From assembly GCA_958510875.1 (NCBI GenBank), contig OY294068.1, positions 158,632,388 through 158,696,387 on the forward strand: DNA of 64,000 nt. Direction: 5' to 3'. Of this stretch, positions 44,488-56,358 are shown in pieces. The stretch comes from Endomychus coccineus. Its lineage: Eukaryota; Arthropoda; Insecta; Coleoptera; Endomychidae. Position numbers and translations under genes: made by a program. The stretch's first letter is position 1, and each line of letters starts with the position of its first letter. The notes below the pieces were generated by a model that saw only the letters and a program-made list of their open reading frames with translations, did no database searches and was not told where the DNA came from.

Positions 44488-45581
44488 TTACTGTTTAGAA
44501 TTGTAGAAATTAAAAGTAATATTATTATTATTACAATTAGTAAATTGTAATGGACTTTGCAATGAGGAGTTAGACAGATTTCTCTCTGTTATTTGTACAC
44601 TATGTACAGTAGTAGACTCGATGTCAGTTTCTCGAAGAGGCGGAGTGACGGCTTTCGAAGTACTGCTGATGGCACCCATAATTTTATTGGCAATATTTAA
44701 CCTGTTAGTAGAAAAATCGTCAATATATTCTTCTGCAACTTTGGACGATTTCCGACCACCATGTCTTTTCAGAGAAGTTGGATCTCCTTTAGATTTAGAA
44801 ATTTAGCCACTACTCTAGATATATTTCCAATTTTGTTAATGTTCACTACTTGTTTTGTGCATTTTTGGCTCTATAATCAAGAAAAAAGCGTGTTTCGGTA
44901 ATTGGCGGTCTTAGATTGGCATATTTATTATATATGCTATAAAAGTTTCCAGTAATAGTGAACTTGCGACAGCGTTTATTTTTTGTATTATTAATTTGAA
45001 TGACAGCCGCAGTCCCCAAATCGTCAATGCTATTTATACATAACTGGGTAAGTTCTTGCTTGCGACATGCACCAGATATACCCATAACCAACACAATCTA
45101 AAAAAAACCATAATCAAATAAATGTATGGACTTTCTTTAAATACCGATGACTTACCTTTGTAAGTAAATGAATCTCGTCGGAAGCTTTATTTATAAATTC
45201 ACAAATTTCTTGTTGCGTCAAAGTTTTAGCTTTTTTCGGTTTACATCAGTCACTTTTCCTTTTTTAAAATGCCTTAAGTTTGCTATATTTGAAGATATCT
45301 ACATTGTGGTGAATGGATAAAGTGGTACGGAACATATAATAATTAGCCCATAATGTTGAGCATTGGATTCTTTCGGAAAGTTCACCCATGTATTCAAGCA
45401 AAACGTTCTCAGAAAAGGAGCTTCTTATTTCCTTATTTCTTCGCCATGAAAAAAATTGATCGTAAGCGTATTCGTACCTTCTTTTGGACTTTTCAGGCAG
45501 TAAATTTAGTGACGTTAATTTTGCGGCCTCTTCAATTTCAGGTAAAGTACATTGATCATCACTATTAATCTCTGCATCCAT
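44488..45581 (-). pseudogene. Crypton-type tyrosine recombinase (KCTD1/Crypton-like) pseudogene
   Basis: Starting at 45581 the minus strand encodes an N-terminal SAM-like DNA-binding domain (KSKRRYEYAYDQFFSWRR, SFSENVLLEYMGELSERI, LSIHHNVDIFKYSKLKAF). Two point stops follow (TAA after KLKAF, TGA a few codons on), then KKAKTLTQQEICEFINKASD and DEIHLLTK. A clean 58-bp GT-AG intron lies at 45098-45155. Exon 2 gives IVLVMGISGACRKQELTQL with the first catalytic Arg (GACRKQE). After two frame changes come QVVNINKIGNISRVVAKFL and LKRHGGRKSSKVAEEYIDD, holding the RHGGxKS block and the nucleophilic Tyr. The H-x-x-R box (normally GHCFRR) that should lie between these blocks is deleted. The family inserts by tyrosine-recombinase chemistry. 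The gene is dead. Confidence 0.82.
45098..45155 (-). other. Intron in the Crypton-type pseudogene (58 bp, GT-AG)
   Basis: Exon 1 ends ACAAAG, the intron starts GTAAGT at 45155 and ends TTTTTTTTAG at 45098, and exon 2 starts ATTGTG in phase 0. The reading frame on both sides translates to conserved recombinase sequence, so the splice is well supported. Confidence 0.75.
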
Positions 45582-45863
45582 GTCTTATGGAATTTTAGAT
45601 ACTATTTTCACGGTTTTGTATATGATAAGAATGATGCATATGCGAAACTGATATCTGACGTTTTCGCAATATTAATTTCAAAGCACACTTCAATTCCATT
45701 ATGCAATACATATAGCTATAGATACACATATCACTCTAGTGTGATATTCAACTTTTCATCTCTAGGGTGATATTTGTCATTTTCGAAGTAGCTAAATAGT
45801 GTGCTATTTGTCATTTTCGCATGTGGTCGTCGGAAAATGAATTATTATACTATGCTGTCAGTG

Positions 45864-48387
45864 CAATTGTCAGAATCATTTTATAGGCGGGAACACTTCT
45901 TGGAGAGAATATCATGAAATTTGAGAACAATGACTTGCAGGGATTTTATAAATTTTTCCATTAGAAGTAGTTTTTCCAAAATAAATTCTAGAAGTAATAT
46001 ATTCAAACAGGCCGGAATTCGCCCGTGAAACTGACGTTAAAGTACCAATCACCGAGCTTCAATATAATGAGGGTGAAAACCGAGACAATGTTGCCGTTCC
46101 ACATTTTTGTGGGTAGATAACAATATCAGATTCAAAAATAAACTGAGCATTAAAGGAATATTCAACCTTCCTCGTGAATGATAATGGTATCACAGTAGTA
46201 GCATCCGTATTGTTATTGTTGAATTACTCATATATCATAGCAAATATCAGAGGCCATTTCAAGAGAGTCACTTGGCAACGTCGCCAATTATTCTCACCGC
46301 ATTTGAGTATGAATAGTTGAAAGTGGGTACTGTTGTTATTGTTTTACATCAGTTAGCTTTCGTTCATTAATGTTCGTTATTTCATCCCAATAATCAGAGT
46401 TTTTTAATGGCAGTTGGAGTTGAGAACTGCTTTGTTCAAATAATATGTTTTTTAGATATTTTCCTATGTCTTTTGAATTTGAATAGAACTGAGTTATATA
46501 TTTAATAGCTCTCACGAGATGTTATTCATTTTTACGTTATTTACTCATCCTCGGAGGCACAACAGTTATTGTTATGAATAATATTTACTTGATATTCCCG
46601 TAAAATGTTTCAGCTGGCAACACTGATATTTGCAGACAATATGAAAACAATGAGCTTATAGATATTATATGTTGACCTATGGTAGTATTTACAACGTCAT
46701 CCACTAGCCGCGATAGCGACGTTCCTCGATATTGTCGGGGTTTCGAAAGGTGTTTTATTTTTTAATACTACAGCACATATTGTTCGAAAAACGATGCGAA
46801 TATATTATTTTATTCCTATAGTCCAGTTATATGAGCAATTAAATTGAAATCGAGTGATAGTGATCTTGCCTACTACTACAACTTTTCCATGAAGGGTAAC
46901 GGAAATTGCCTTTTTTACACTCTTCCGTACTACATCTATGAAAATCAAATAGCGGCAATTTTCTCCCAGATTGTTCAACACTTTGCGGCTAATTAGGCCA
47001 GGTTTCAAGAATTATCGTGCAATCAAAGCGATCATAATTTTGTTGATGAGCTAGCTTATTCGACATATATGTTAAAATCTCTTACTTATGGTTCAGTTTC
47101 TGAATTGAGGATATTGTGAGAAAATCATCCATTTTACTTTCAAATTCATTGTGATAGCCAATTCTCTGCCACTTCGTAAATTTCGATTATCCGGAAATTG
47201 ATCTAACGTTCATTTCGATTTCCTTGAACCAGTTCCCGTACCAGAATTCACTGAACATTTTCAAACGTCAACACCTTCTGGAAAATCTATTGAATTGTTT
47301 TCAGGTTTAATAAAAAAGAAAACGACGAGTTGCTCTTCCAATTAAAGCTAGAAAAATACAACTAAAACGTGCCTTTGAACTATTTGCAAAATAACATATT
47401 GTTGCAAAGCAACTTTTTCTTAGATCAATTCCTGCTTCTTCTAAAGACTGCATATTTAGCTGAAGCAGTTCTCCTTCCCCCCACGATGTACCTTACTTAC
47501 ATGATTTTACTATGAACTCCATAGTGTGCAAGAGTAGCATCCTGGTTAAAACCATAACTCTGCCGGCAACAGATAAACCATTTTCAAGAGGGAAATTTTC
47601 AGTGAACATTCGTTATATATGCACAGTTTCCACCCAATTCTGATTATCCATCAATCAATGTTACCTCTCTCCTGCATATTGTGACAAAATATCATCATAT
47701 CATCAACATAATCATAATATAATTCCTCAGTTAAATGAAGTTTGAAAGGATGTTTTTTTGTTGTTGATAAATTGTATACTGACTTTTGCGGAACATTGAA
47801 ATCATCAGCAAATTGCTTAATATTAGTCAATGATCATTTTTCTCTACAGTCAGCAAAATGTTTAATGCTTTCTAACCACCCGTTGCAGATTTATTTAGAA
47901 GAATTTCTAACACTACCAGTATCTCTCAACTCTTTCTACATTCGACTAGTAAATATGCTAACGAAGTTTCTGTTGGGATGAAGTCTCCAAACCAATAAAA
48001 TTTCGATTCTTCGCTTCTCACTTGGAGATTCCATGTAGCGTAACTTCAATAAATAAATACTCTTTTCAATAGAGACAAATAATTTTGCTACACCTCCTCT
48101 ATAATTGACGTGTGCTTGCAACGTTTCACGTTCAAGGGAACCGTAATGTTCTATCTCAGATATAAAGAACATGAAATGAAATCAACAACTAGTTTATTTA
48201 CTCGCATATTTACATTTTATTTACTCAGTTTTCCAATGATTGAATATAAATAAGAATAGGCTCCATTCATCATACAAGTGAGGATAACATCAATTATTTC
48301 CAAAACGGTATGATGGATGCAGATTTCATTTATATCGGTATACAGGATATATCTAAGAACACCGAAAAAAGTAATAGGCGATTCTCT
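45864..48387. other. No gene recognised in 2.5 kb
   Basis: No family recognised on either strand. Open frames are all below about 80 residues and lack motifs. It may be unique intergenic or intronic host sequence. Confidence 0.45.
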
Positions 48388-48846
48388 CATGAAAATTGAA
48401 GGGGATCTTGGGTGTAAATTTTTGTTAAGAACCCACTCCTGAAACCTCACTCCCCTTCTTTTTCATCTTCCCTGTATATTAAGCTGAAGAAACGAAACTT
48501 GGTGAACATTTTCTGTCAATAAGACTTCACACTTTGAAATTTTTCAACCCTGAAGTATTTTTGTAAGGAGTTGAAGCAATCAACCCCTAAGACATTTTTT
48601 CTTAGAATTATATTTCGATGGAACCGTTTAAACCGCTTAAATGACATGTCTGAAAAGCCTCATCAACTTACTAAGTTTCTGATCTTTTCAAGTGCTCTCG
48701 AAAAGTTAAGGATTTACGAGAAAAAAAAATGTATTGCAATGCATTTTCACGGAAGGTTTTAAGAAAAGATTGATCTTCTTCAAATGTATTGTTTTGAAAT
48801 TTGTCATTAGATTTATTACTTGGTTAGGTTAGTTCAAGTCGGATTA

Positions 48847-48849
<3 letters not shown>

Positions 48850-48882
<33 letters not shown>
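48850..48882. repeat. (TAA)n microsatellite, probably the tail of a LINE fragment
   Basis: Eleven TAA-type units are followed by ATAACTTTATTGAGAG. On the minus strand this reads CTCTCAATAAAGTTAT and then (ATT)n, a polyadenylation-like signal and simple-repeat tail of a LINE 3' end inserted into the Tc1-like element. The body of that LINE, if any, would lie to the right up to about 49000 but is not recognisable. Confidence 0.6.
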
Positions 48883-48883
<1 letters not shown>

Positions 48884-49162
48884 TAACTTTATTGAGAGAA
48901 TAGAAATACTCGAATGGGAGGCGAAGATCTAGCATAAGCTACTCAACTTGTAATTTCTCAATTTTTTTACAAAAAGATATATGATTGGGAACAGTTGGGA
49001 AAATCAGGGCTCATATTAACTCCTTATTAAACAGTAGTTTACATATGATTCTACTAGGCTAAGATGTTTAGAACTAAGAATAAAAGTGAACAAAAAATGA
49101 ATGTATTAATGTTATAACAATTCAAGAAAGTACAAAAACATGTCGAATATTGACAATACAAT

Positions 49163-50351
49163 CTACAAAAAATTTTGAAAGTGATAACCTTCAGCTACAA
49201 TACAAGCATCTACTCTTTTTGTACTAGAATTTCGTATGCGTTGAAATATTCCTGGTGCATTTCTTATCACTTCACACCCTGCTACATTGCGGTTTCGCAA
49301 ATTATCGATGTTTTCAACTGGGCTTGAATAGACCAAAGAATTCAGATATCCCCATATGCAAAAATCTCAAGGATTAAGGTCAGGGGAACGGGCTGGTCAA
49401 TTTACAGGTCCTCTTCGACCTATCCATCGATTGGCATACACCTCGTACGTATACCAAAATCAGCTGACGCACCGTCGTTCATATGCCATAAAAGTTGCCT
49501 AAGTTGAAAGGAAACATATGACAATATGAGTCACCATCAAATCGTAGGGGAATAAAATAGGGTCCAATTAGATGATCGTCAATATTTCCGACCCACACAT
49601 TTTTTGAAAATTGATACTGTTGATTTCCTTCGAAAAAGCCATGATTTTTTTTTCAGCCCAAATGTGATTGTTATGAAAATTCCTAATACAATCTTCCGAG
49701 AAACTTACCTCGTCAGTGAATAAAATATTTCTTAAGAACTGTGGCGCTTGAACGAACATATTAATAAGCAATTGGCAAAAAACCACACGTGGTGAAAAAT
49801 TTCGATTCAGTAACGCCTGCAGTCGTTGAAGATGATAGGAATACAACTGTTGTTCTTTTGAAATTGGGAAAACTACAGAATGGCTGCATGTAGGACACGA
49901 TCTATTTTCCTGGTACTAGTTTCTGGGGATTCTTCGATTGAATTAGGAATAGCTTCTTCTATAGCGTCAGCTCTAAATTCTCGAGTACGGCCAGACTCAT
50001 AGCTTCTCTTTTCAAAATTACCAAGTTCCCGCGGGCGTTGTTAAATATTTGTGAATTTATGATCATCGACATATACTTATGGACTGCGCGTGGCAATGAT
50101 AAGCGCGGCTAGTTCAGGCGAGAGAGAGGGAAAACGAAGAGGCGTTTCTATTAGCTAGTATGTTTACGTCCCGAGCCGGCCCTCTCGTTTTCCCTCTCTC
50201 TCGCTTGCACTAGCCGTGCTTATCATTGCCACGCGCAGTCCATATGTTAATGTCGATGAGTATGATGCTGTGGGTACTGTTCAGCATAAAGTATTTGCTC
50301 TTCCAATACATTACCGTTAGCCCGCCCATATGTAAAACGCATCTCTGACAT
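49163..50351 (-). pseudogene. Tc1-like transposase pseudogene interrupted by a MITE
   Basis: The minus strand begins MSEMRFTYGRANGNVLEEQI and AEQYPQHHT. It is then interrupted by a palindromic MITE (50063-50260) and resumes with DHKFTNI, QRPRELGNFEKRSYESGRTR, DAIEEAIPNSIEESPETSTR and KIDRVL. This is the helix-turn-helix plus linker of a Tc1-like transposase family common in insects. Next come FLRNILFTDEVSFSEDCIRN and FHNNHIWAE (first catalytic Asp in FTDE), then VIC..WIGRRGPVN and ARSPDLNPxDFCIWGYL with the third acidic residue, and EVIRNAPGIFQRIR, ending CIVAEGYHFQNFL. The second Asp (usually MHDGAPAH) is not intact. Stops and shifts occur throughout. Without the MITE the length is about 990 bp, as expected for the family. 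Confidence 0.75.
50063..50260. mobile_element. Palindromic MITE inside the Tc1-like transposase
   Basis: About 200 bp composed almost entirely of two inverted arms of 75-80 bp. Each starts TCATCGACAT and includes GGACTGCGCGTGGCAATGAT, AAGC.CGGCTAGT and CGAGAGAGAGGGAAAACGA, separated by a centre of about 35 bp (GCGTTTCTATTAGC..). It splits the transposase between PQHHT and DHKFTNI. TATGA occurs on both sides, so a short target duplication is likely, though its exact length is unclear. Confidence 0.78.
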
Positions 50352-50737
50352 TTCCAAATTGCACAATCCCGCTTTCAATTGTTTCTATGGATTCCATTAC
50401 AAAGAACAGGCCACTATATCTTACGGCGAAATACCTTTGCGTTAACAGCTCATCTTTTTGAAAATACATTGCAATACATTTGTTTTTTTCTCGTAAGTCA
50501 AACTTGAGTAGATCGAAAAGTTAACACATTTTAAACAGTTTTTTTTAAAGGAAAAAGTTTCATCGAAAAAAAAATTTCTTAGGGGTTGATCATTTCAACT
50601 CCTTACAAATATATTTCAGGCTTGAAAAAATTCAGAAAATTGTAGTTTGATTGACAGATAATGTTCACCTAGTTTTCTATATTTAGCTTGATATACAGGA
50701 AGGTAAAAAAAAAACCTTAATTTTCATTAGATGCACA

Positions 50738-51599
50738 CTGTATAGTCAATTGAAGTAAGTTTCATTTACGGTATAACAAAGTGTGATTTTTCATCCAAAA
50801 TGATAAGAAATGATGCATGATTGAAAATAAAAATAAAGATATTTTTCATACAATTTGCATTTTTGGAGTTATAGCCTCGTTTCATTACATTTCACTCACA
50901 CGGTATATTAACAGACGGGAATCTCCAGAATGTGTTAATAATAAGTTTTCTATAATGATTTCATAAAATAGAGGGAGTCTCCTGGTAATCTTGCGATGGA
51001 ATTTCATTCTCGAATTTTAGATATTCGAAAATTGGCAATTATCGGGCTTGGACGATAGATCGTTTTCGAGAAAAGGAAAAGGGATAATTGAATAAATAAT
51101 GTTCCTCGAATTTGTACATGGATCGCATTTAAGAAATTTCAAAGAGGGTGAACAAAGAAGTTTTGTTTGAAATTCTCGTTTACACATGTATGCATTCGAG
51201 AACATATCGGATTGAAAGCTTTACATTTATCTAAATCCTGAATACAAAGTTGCAAACATACACCCGTTCCCTATCAGCCCCTGTTTTGTTTTATTATCCT
51301 CTGAATAATGAAACTGAAAAATCTCATTATTGATCAGGATTTCAAAGGGAGAATGTTAAATTTAAAGCTTGAAAAGCCGTTTTACTAATTTACGTTCAAA
51401 CTATGTCAAACGGTTTTAATATATCTGCTACTGATTTTCAATTAGAAGAACATTTGCGATAGTTAGGTGTTATACCTGGAATATTTGATGGAAAATTGAT
51501 TCAATATAGAATTTTCTATTAAAATGAAATTGAGAAAATCCAAACACATTTTTTGTTATTTCATTGTGAACAATTTCATACAAAATAAACTAGAAGTAC
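50738..51599. other. No gene recognised
   Basis: Unassigned AT-rich sequence. No motif in a 62-residue minus frame at 51017-51205. Confidence 0.4.
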
Positions 51600-53930
51600 A
51601 TTTTATTTATTCATTCATTTATTTAATACTGCATACATGAATCGTACATGTTGGTATAATAAAATGTCCATGAAGGACACCTGAGCGTACTCGTATTGTG
51701 TCAAGCAGCTATGAAAATATAGATGATTCTTGGTAAGTAAAACTAAACTAAGCTAACCTAAACTAAAATGCTATTCATACAGATGTCCTTGGAAATGTCA
51801 AAAATGAAATGTAGCCATACATCTGCTTAGTTGAAAAGCTATCAAAGATTATATACTGATTGATCATTACAATGAGATCCTATTAAAAACATAACAATAA
51901 TATTAACACTGATATCTTCTCTTTTTCATGATATTAAGAGAGATAGAGTGTTGTAATTTTCAATGATAACATTTTTCAAGTAAAATTTGCATTTATGTTT
52001 TGCCAACAATTTTATTTGTAAGGCTGACATAAGTATATAATTTTACTCCATTATATTTTAAACTTTTTTGACATACTGTTTTACCAAAATGTTCAAATGT
52101 TAACATATCAATAAAATTTGCTCTAGTTTCGTAAAAATAATTCATCTTGAAAAGATGGACACTATTCTTAATGTTGTGCATGTACAATTGTACAAGCCTT
52201 TTATGTTTAATAAATTATTTTCACTAAAAAGAGGTTTTGCACTTTTTCAGCTATCTTCTTGAAAAATTACTTGGAATAATATATAATTTTTAGTTACTTG
52301 TAGAGGCTTTAAAACATTATAATATGCCGCGCCCCAAATGCTTATCCCATATCTAACTAAGGATGCAACCAATCTGATGAAAGTCATCAACAGAATTTTC
52401 TCGTTTAGAATATTTCGTAATACATAAAACTTATATATTAATCTTTTGATTTTTTTTGTCTAAATAATCAACATGAGTTGATCTCTTGAGATGTGGATCC
52501 ATGTAACCGCCCAAATATTTCATTGTAGAGGTATTTTGAACAATATGAGTGATGTCATTTGAAACTGCAGGCTCTAAGTTATTCCGTAGACCAGCATCGG
52601 TTGGCGAAAAAACCTAGTATTCAGTTTAAGAAACATCTAGCTTCAATAGTTTTATATCTAACCAAGATTTCACAATAATAATAGCTTCTTGCGATATTTG
52701 CCGTACTCGATCCCAAGACCTTGCAAAGCGTATTAAGACCGTATCATCTGCGTATGAAACAATTATGGAGTGTTGGTTACAATTCAACAGTTTATTAATG
52801 AATATCAGAAATAGCGTTGGACCTATAAATGTGCCTCGAGGTACCCTCATCTTTATTGTTCAAATATAACTAATGGCATCGCCAAAGTTTACTTGCTGAT
52901 TTCTATCATAGAGATAAGATTTAGAAAGATTTAATACATTACCCCTTACGCCAATCTCGTTTCATTTTGCCAGTAATTCATCATGCGAGACAGGGTGGAA
53001 AGCCTTCTGTAAGTCTAGAAATACCGCTATGGTCTTATTATTATTTTGAAATTTGTTTTAAATATTGGATATTAGTTCTTGGAGAGGTTCTTCAGTTTCA
53101 ATAGCCTTGCGGAATCCAAATTGCTTGTTAGCAAATATTTTATGTTTATCAAGAAAGGAACGTAACCTATTATTCAGAGATTTTTCAAATGTTTTTCAAA
53201 AAATTATATTTAAAGAAATTGGGCTGTAATTAGTTATATCCGTCTTATTTTCCACTTTAAATATTGGAACGACAACACTCTCCTTAAACTGACAAGGTAT
53301 ATCTGCAGTTTGATATACTAGATTGATTAAATGGGCGATAGGGCAGTTAATGTCTTTATTAATTAGTTTTAGTAATTTCGCCGCAATTCCATCTTTTCCG
53401 GGGAAGCATTATTCTTTAGATTGGCTGATCATCCCTTCAACATCAGCATTGTCAACAGGATCTAAGAAAATTATATATTTTTTTTGTAGGTTGAACCAGG
53501 TTTGCATTTCCTTTGATATATTTATACCGGCTTCCACAAAGAATGAATTAAAAGCGTTTGCCTTCATTTCATTAGAACTGATTTCAACCCCCTCGGTACA
53601 AATTTCATCGATTTTACGATTTAGTTCATGTTCGTTGGTTACCTCATTAATGATTTCCCATGTCTTTTTATAGTTACGCATGACTTAATTTTTGTTTATT
53701 ATATTATTTTGTTGTAAATTTTAAGTCAATTTTTTAATACTTTTTGTTTCAAATTATCTCTTTTCTTTATTGAAGTTGGAATTCTCACAGTTATCCATGG
53801 TTTTAGTTTCCTTGATTTATTAGTGATTTGAATATCAGTAGTAGCTTGATCAATACAGTTGGAGGAGGAGTTATAGAACATATATGTTGCTGTGTGAAGT
53901 ATGAATACAATCGAATCCAATTATAATTTC
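51600..53930 (-). mobile_element. CR1/Jockey-type LINE with most of its RT (decayed)
   Basis: Reading the minus strand from 53920: SRKLKPWITVRIPTSIKKRD (the KPWIT block before RT), YKKTWEIINEVTN, then GKDGIAAKLLKLI, VVPIFKVENKTDITNYSPIS (RT motif 1-2), NKQFGFRKAIETEE, IAVFLDLQKAFHPVSHDELL (motif A, LDLxKAF), RVPRGTFIGPTLFLIFIN (motif B), SIIVSYADDTVLI (motif C, YADD), VKSWLDIKLLKLD and MKYLGGYMDP. The C-terminal thumb follows with stops, ending FGKTVCQKSLKYNGVKLY near 52010. The 3' UTR ends near 51600 in AAATAAATGAATGAATAAAT, a simple tail. There are many stops. The endonuclease half is missing: 5'-truncated. The 1.8-2.5 kb fragment is a relative. Confidence 0.82.
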
Positions 53931-54921
53931 AAATAATTTTTCAATTAACGTTTGTCGTTCGAACTTTCCCACAAAGTAAAGAATGTTCATACTCCGGAAA
54001 ATAAAAGTCTCATACTTCACGCCTACACTTTTCACTATTATTAACAAAAGGAAGTAGCATAAGATCTGGAAGATTGATGTAGTTACAGGGAAGGCAACTT
54101 ATTGAAGTATGTATTTGAGGAAGGAATTGTCATAAAAAATCAATTCCAGTATCTGTCAAGTAATTTTCCGAATGAAATATTCACTTATAATATCCCATGT
54201 GTTTCGAAAATTATCCCAAGTCGAAGATGAGGGATAATTTTCTTAAAATATCCGCCATCGAGAAAAAGTTTCCAGAAATTAATTTGTGCACTCGGGATAT
54301 TCGGTGAGAGAATTTCACACCGAAAAAAAATTAGTTTTAAATAATTCCAATGTGATATTATTCGACATTTTGTCATAAAAATATGAGACATTACGAAGCA
54401 ATGCCATAATTTTGTGGTTTTGTTATGTATTTATTGTATCACTTTCAAACTCATTTGTTAAACGTCAAAAAATATCCACTATAATTTTGCTTCTCTACCC
54501 CAAAAGAAAAAATATCCGCTGAAATTTTTCGTTGCCTTGGCAACAAGTCAAAATAAAAGTATTTCATTGATCGAAAATTGTTGGTGTGAAATTCTCAGGT
54601 CCAATTCCAGATTTAGTGCACAAAATCAACAAGTAGATTCATTCAAAATGATCTCAATAAACATAGGATTTCAAACAGTGGTTTCCAAAAAAATTCAGAT
54701 TTTCCAACTTTCTACTAAAGCTGCAGACGGTATTCAAGTCATATTTAGTACATATTATAAGTGCATTAGATGAGATAAGATGGCTCAGTATTAACATAAT
54801 TTGGCAACCTGTGGAGAAGATATGAGAGATTTGTAATTTTAAAATAAGAGGAAATTCATTAATGTACTATAAAAGAGTTCACATTGTGTATACACTATAC
54901 ACTATAATACTATGAATAAGA
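53931..54921. other. No gene recognised
   Basis: No recognisable coding or repeat. 54180-54240 contains a few short inverted words but nothing long. Confidence 0.4.
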
Positions 54922-55027
54922 GATAATCACCCTTATCCACTAAAAATACTGTTATCTTTCGACTACCGAGCAGCCATCATCAGAATTTACTCTAACAGTA
55001 TTTTTAATGGATAATGGTGATTATTTC
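54922..55027 (-). repeat. Hairpin with hammerhead-like core
   Basis: Arms at 54922-54954 and 54993-55027 are inverted copies over about 33 bp with about three mismatches (ATAATCACC.TTATCCA.TAAAA and so on). The loop, read on the minus strand, is GAGTAAATT, CTGATGA, TGGCTGCTCGGTAGTC and GAAA. CTGATGA and GAAA with an intervening hairpin (GGCT/AGTC) are the two conserved boxes of hammerhead ribozymes. As at 22.3 kb, an extra U follows the first box. Penelope-like terminal repeats carry such motifs, and the window has several Penelope-like fragments. The outer stem would act as an unusually long stem. Confidence 0.6.
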
Positions 55028-55814
55028 TCATTTATAATATTGAATAATGTGTAAATCGAAAGGCATTTCAAGTGTAGAATACAATTATCAATTTAAAAGT
55101 TATCTGGCTATCTTTGGGTATCGGTCGCCGTTTCATGGCCAAGTTGCCTTTTACAAGGTTATTTCAAAAATTTTCAAATCAGGAAATGTAAGAGAGAGCT
55201 GAAAAGAACGACACCTTCATTTAAATTAATAAATCTTGGTTTTAATTGGCATCAATTTGTAAATATCTACGAACATTCAAATGGGCTTGAGTAATACTAA
55301 TTTTACCAAACTTTTCTTTGGTAGAAGTAGATGACAACGAATCACCCTTTATACCTTATTGGTTACAAATTTGACAGTTGCAAAAATGTATTTTTGATTT
55401 TGTCGGCTACTGTAAGAACATTAGTATTTCTGAAAGCCTCGCAATCACTTGATTCATATGAAAAAAAAAAATAACTACTACCTATCAAAATTGACCATTA
55501 AAACATAGCAGGCTTTCAATTGATATCTAGCTGTAAAATTAGTACACCTATTGAGCGAAACTAGTGATTCGATGTTAAAAACTATGTCATCTACTTTGAC
55601 CAAAGAAAATTATACTGATACATATTTTGTATGTGAATTTTCTAATGGGAATGCAATGGAATTAGCGAGGGAGTATGATAGACGATTTTCAAAAAGAATA
55701 ATGACGTTAATTTTACAAGAACCAATTTCAATTTTCGTAGGTATGGTTTAAAAACAGAAGTTCGATATTTCGAGGAGAGAGATTCTCTATGTTTTTGACA
55801 ATGATGATAGATTG
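55028..55814. other. No gene recognised
   Basis: No assigned coding frame. A 66-residue plus frame at 55551-55751 shows nothing known. Confidence 0.4.
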
Positions 55815-55960
55815 TCTTGAATATTAGAATTCCGCGGCTAACTAATCTTGAAAAATCTTGTCTCCCGGATCGATTCCGCGTCACAATAGCCGACGTTTCG
55901 CCAACCATTACAGGTGGCATATTTAGAGCAGGCTTGAGGCTAGAATTGAAACTGGTTTCA
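55815..55960 (-). mobile_element. Probable Penelope-like terminal region
   Basis: On the minus strand GCCACCTGTAATGGTTGGCG is followed by AAACGTCGGCTATTGTGACG and GGAATCGATCCGGGAGAC, then GGCTAACTAAT in the other direction. The pattern (short hairpin, GAAACGTCGG, then ATTGTGACGCGGAATCGA) is one I associate with terminal repeats of insect Penelope-like elements. The CTGANGA box expected upstream of the hairpin is altered to CTGCTCT, so no active hammerhead is predicted. No coding part adjoins. Confidence 0.42.
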
Positions 55961-56358
55961 ATAAGCTGCCTACAAGCACCCCCTAGGAATGTGATGCAAA
56001 AGAATGGTCAAGTATAAATAATATTCCTATATTATGAATGCACCCTCTTGGTTGATGTTGGTGAAAATGAATGAGTCACAATCATTATACGTAGCAGATA
56101 ATTATGTCCGACCTTCTATGAGCTTATGTTCATACAAATTATTTACAGTCCACTCGAATACGGCTGAGCGTGTTGCCAAGTTGTTTATAGTTGAGATTGG
56201 GATGGGAGATGGAAAAGTTTAATATTGTATCAAGTTGTATAAATTAATAACAAAACCATAAACGTAAGAAAATCATTTGAAACGATGAACAGGAATCATA
56301 CAAATTATGTTATTTCAAAGATATGTCCAACGAAGGGCTTTCTCTACTCTTTTACTCA

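Larger units (their letters stand above)
44246..45863 (-). mobile_element. Crypton-type element candidate flanked by inverted repeats
   Basis: The tyrosine-recombinase pseudogene at 44488-45581 lies between two inverted sequences. Outer pair: CAGTGACAGCAATAGTATA at 44246 against CACTGACAGCATAGTATA read inward from 45863. Inner pair: TTTTCTGACGACCACA at about 44395-44410 against TTTTCCGACGACCACA read inward from about 45837. On the left the two blocks are separated by a palindromic insert (44266-44393); on the right they are adjacent. Canonical Cryptons lack terminal inverted repeats, so this layout is unusual. I could not establish a target duplication. Confidence 0.5.
48388..50737 (-). mobile_element. 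Tc1-like element with long inverted arms
   Basis: Arms at about 48388-48760 and 50446-50737 are inverted copies. Shared words are CTGTATAT..AAGCT, GGTGAACATT.TCTGTCAAT, TTTGTAAGGAGTTGAA, ATCAACCCCTAAGA and TTACGAGAAAAAAA.A followed by TGTATTGCAATG. Between them lies the transposase pseudogene 49163-50351, so the arms are probably its terminal repeats. The left interior has an unrelated LINE-type tail at 48850-49000. The exact tips and the TA duplication were not resolved. Confidence 0.6.
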
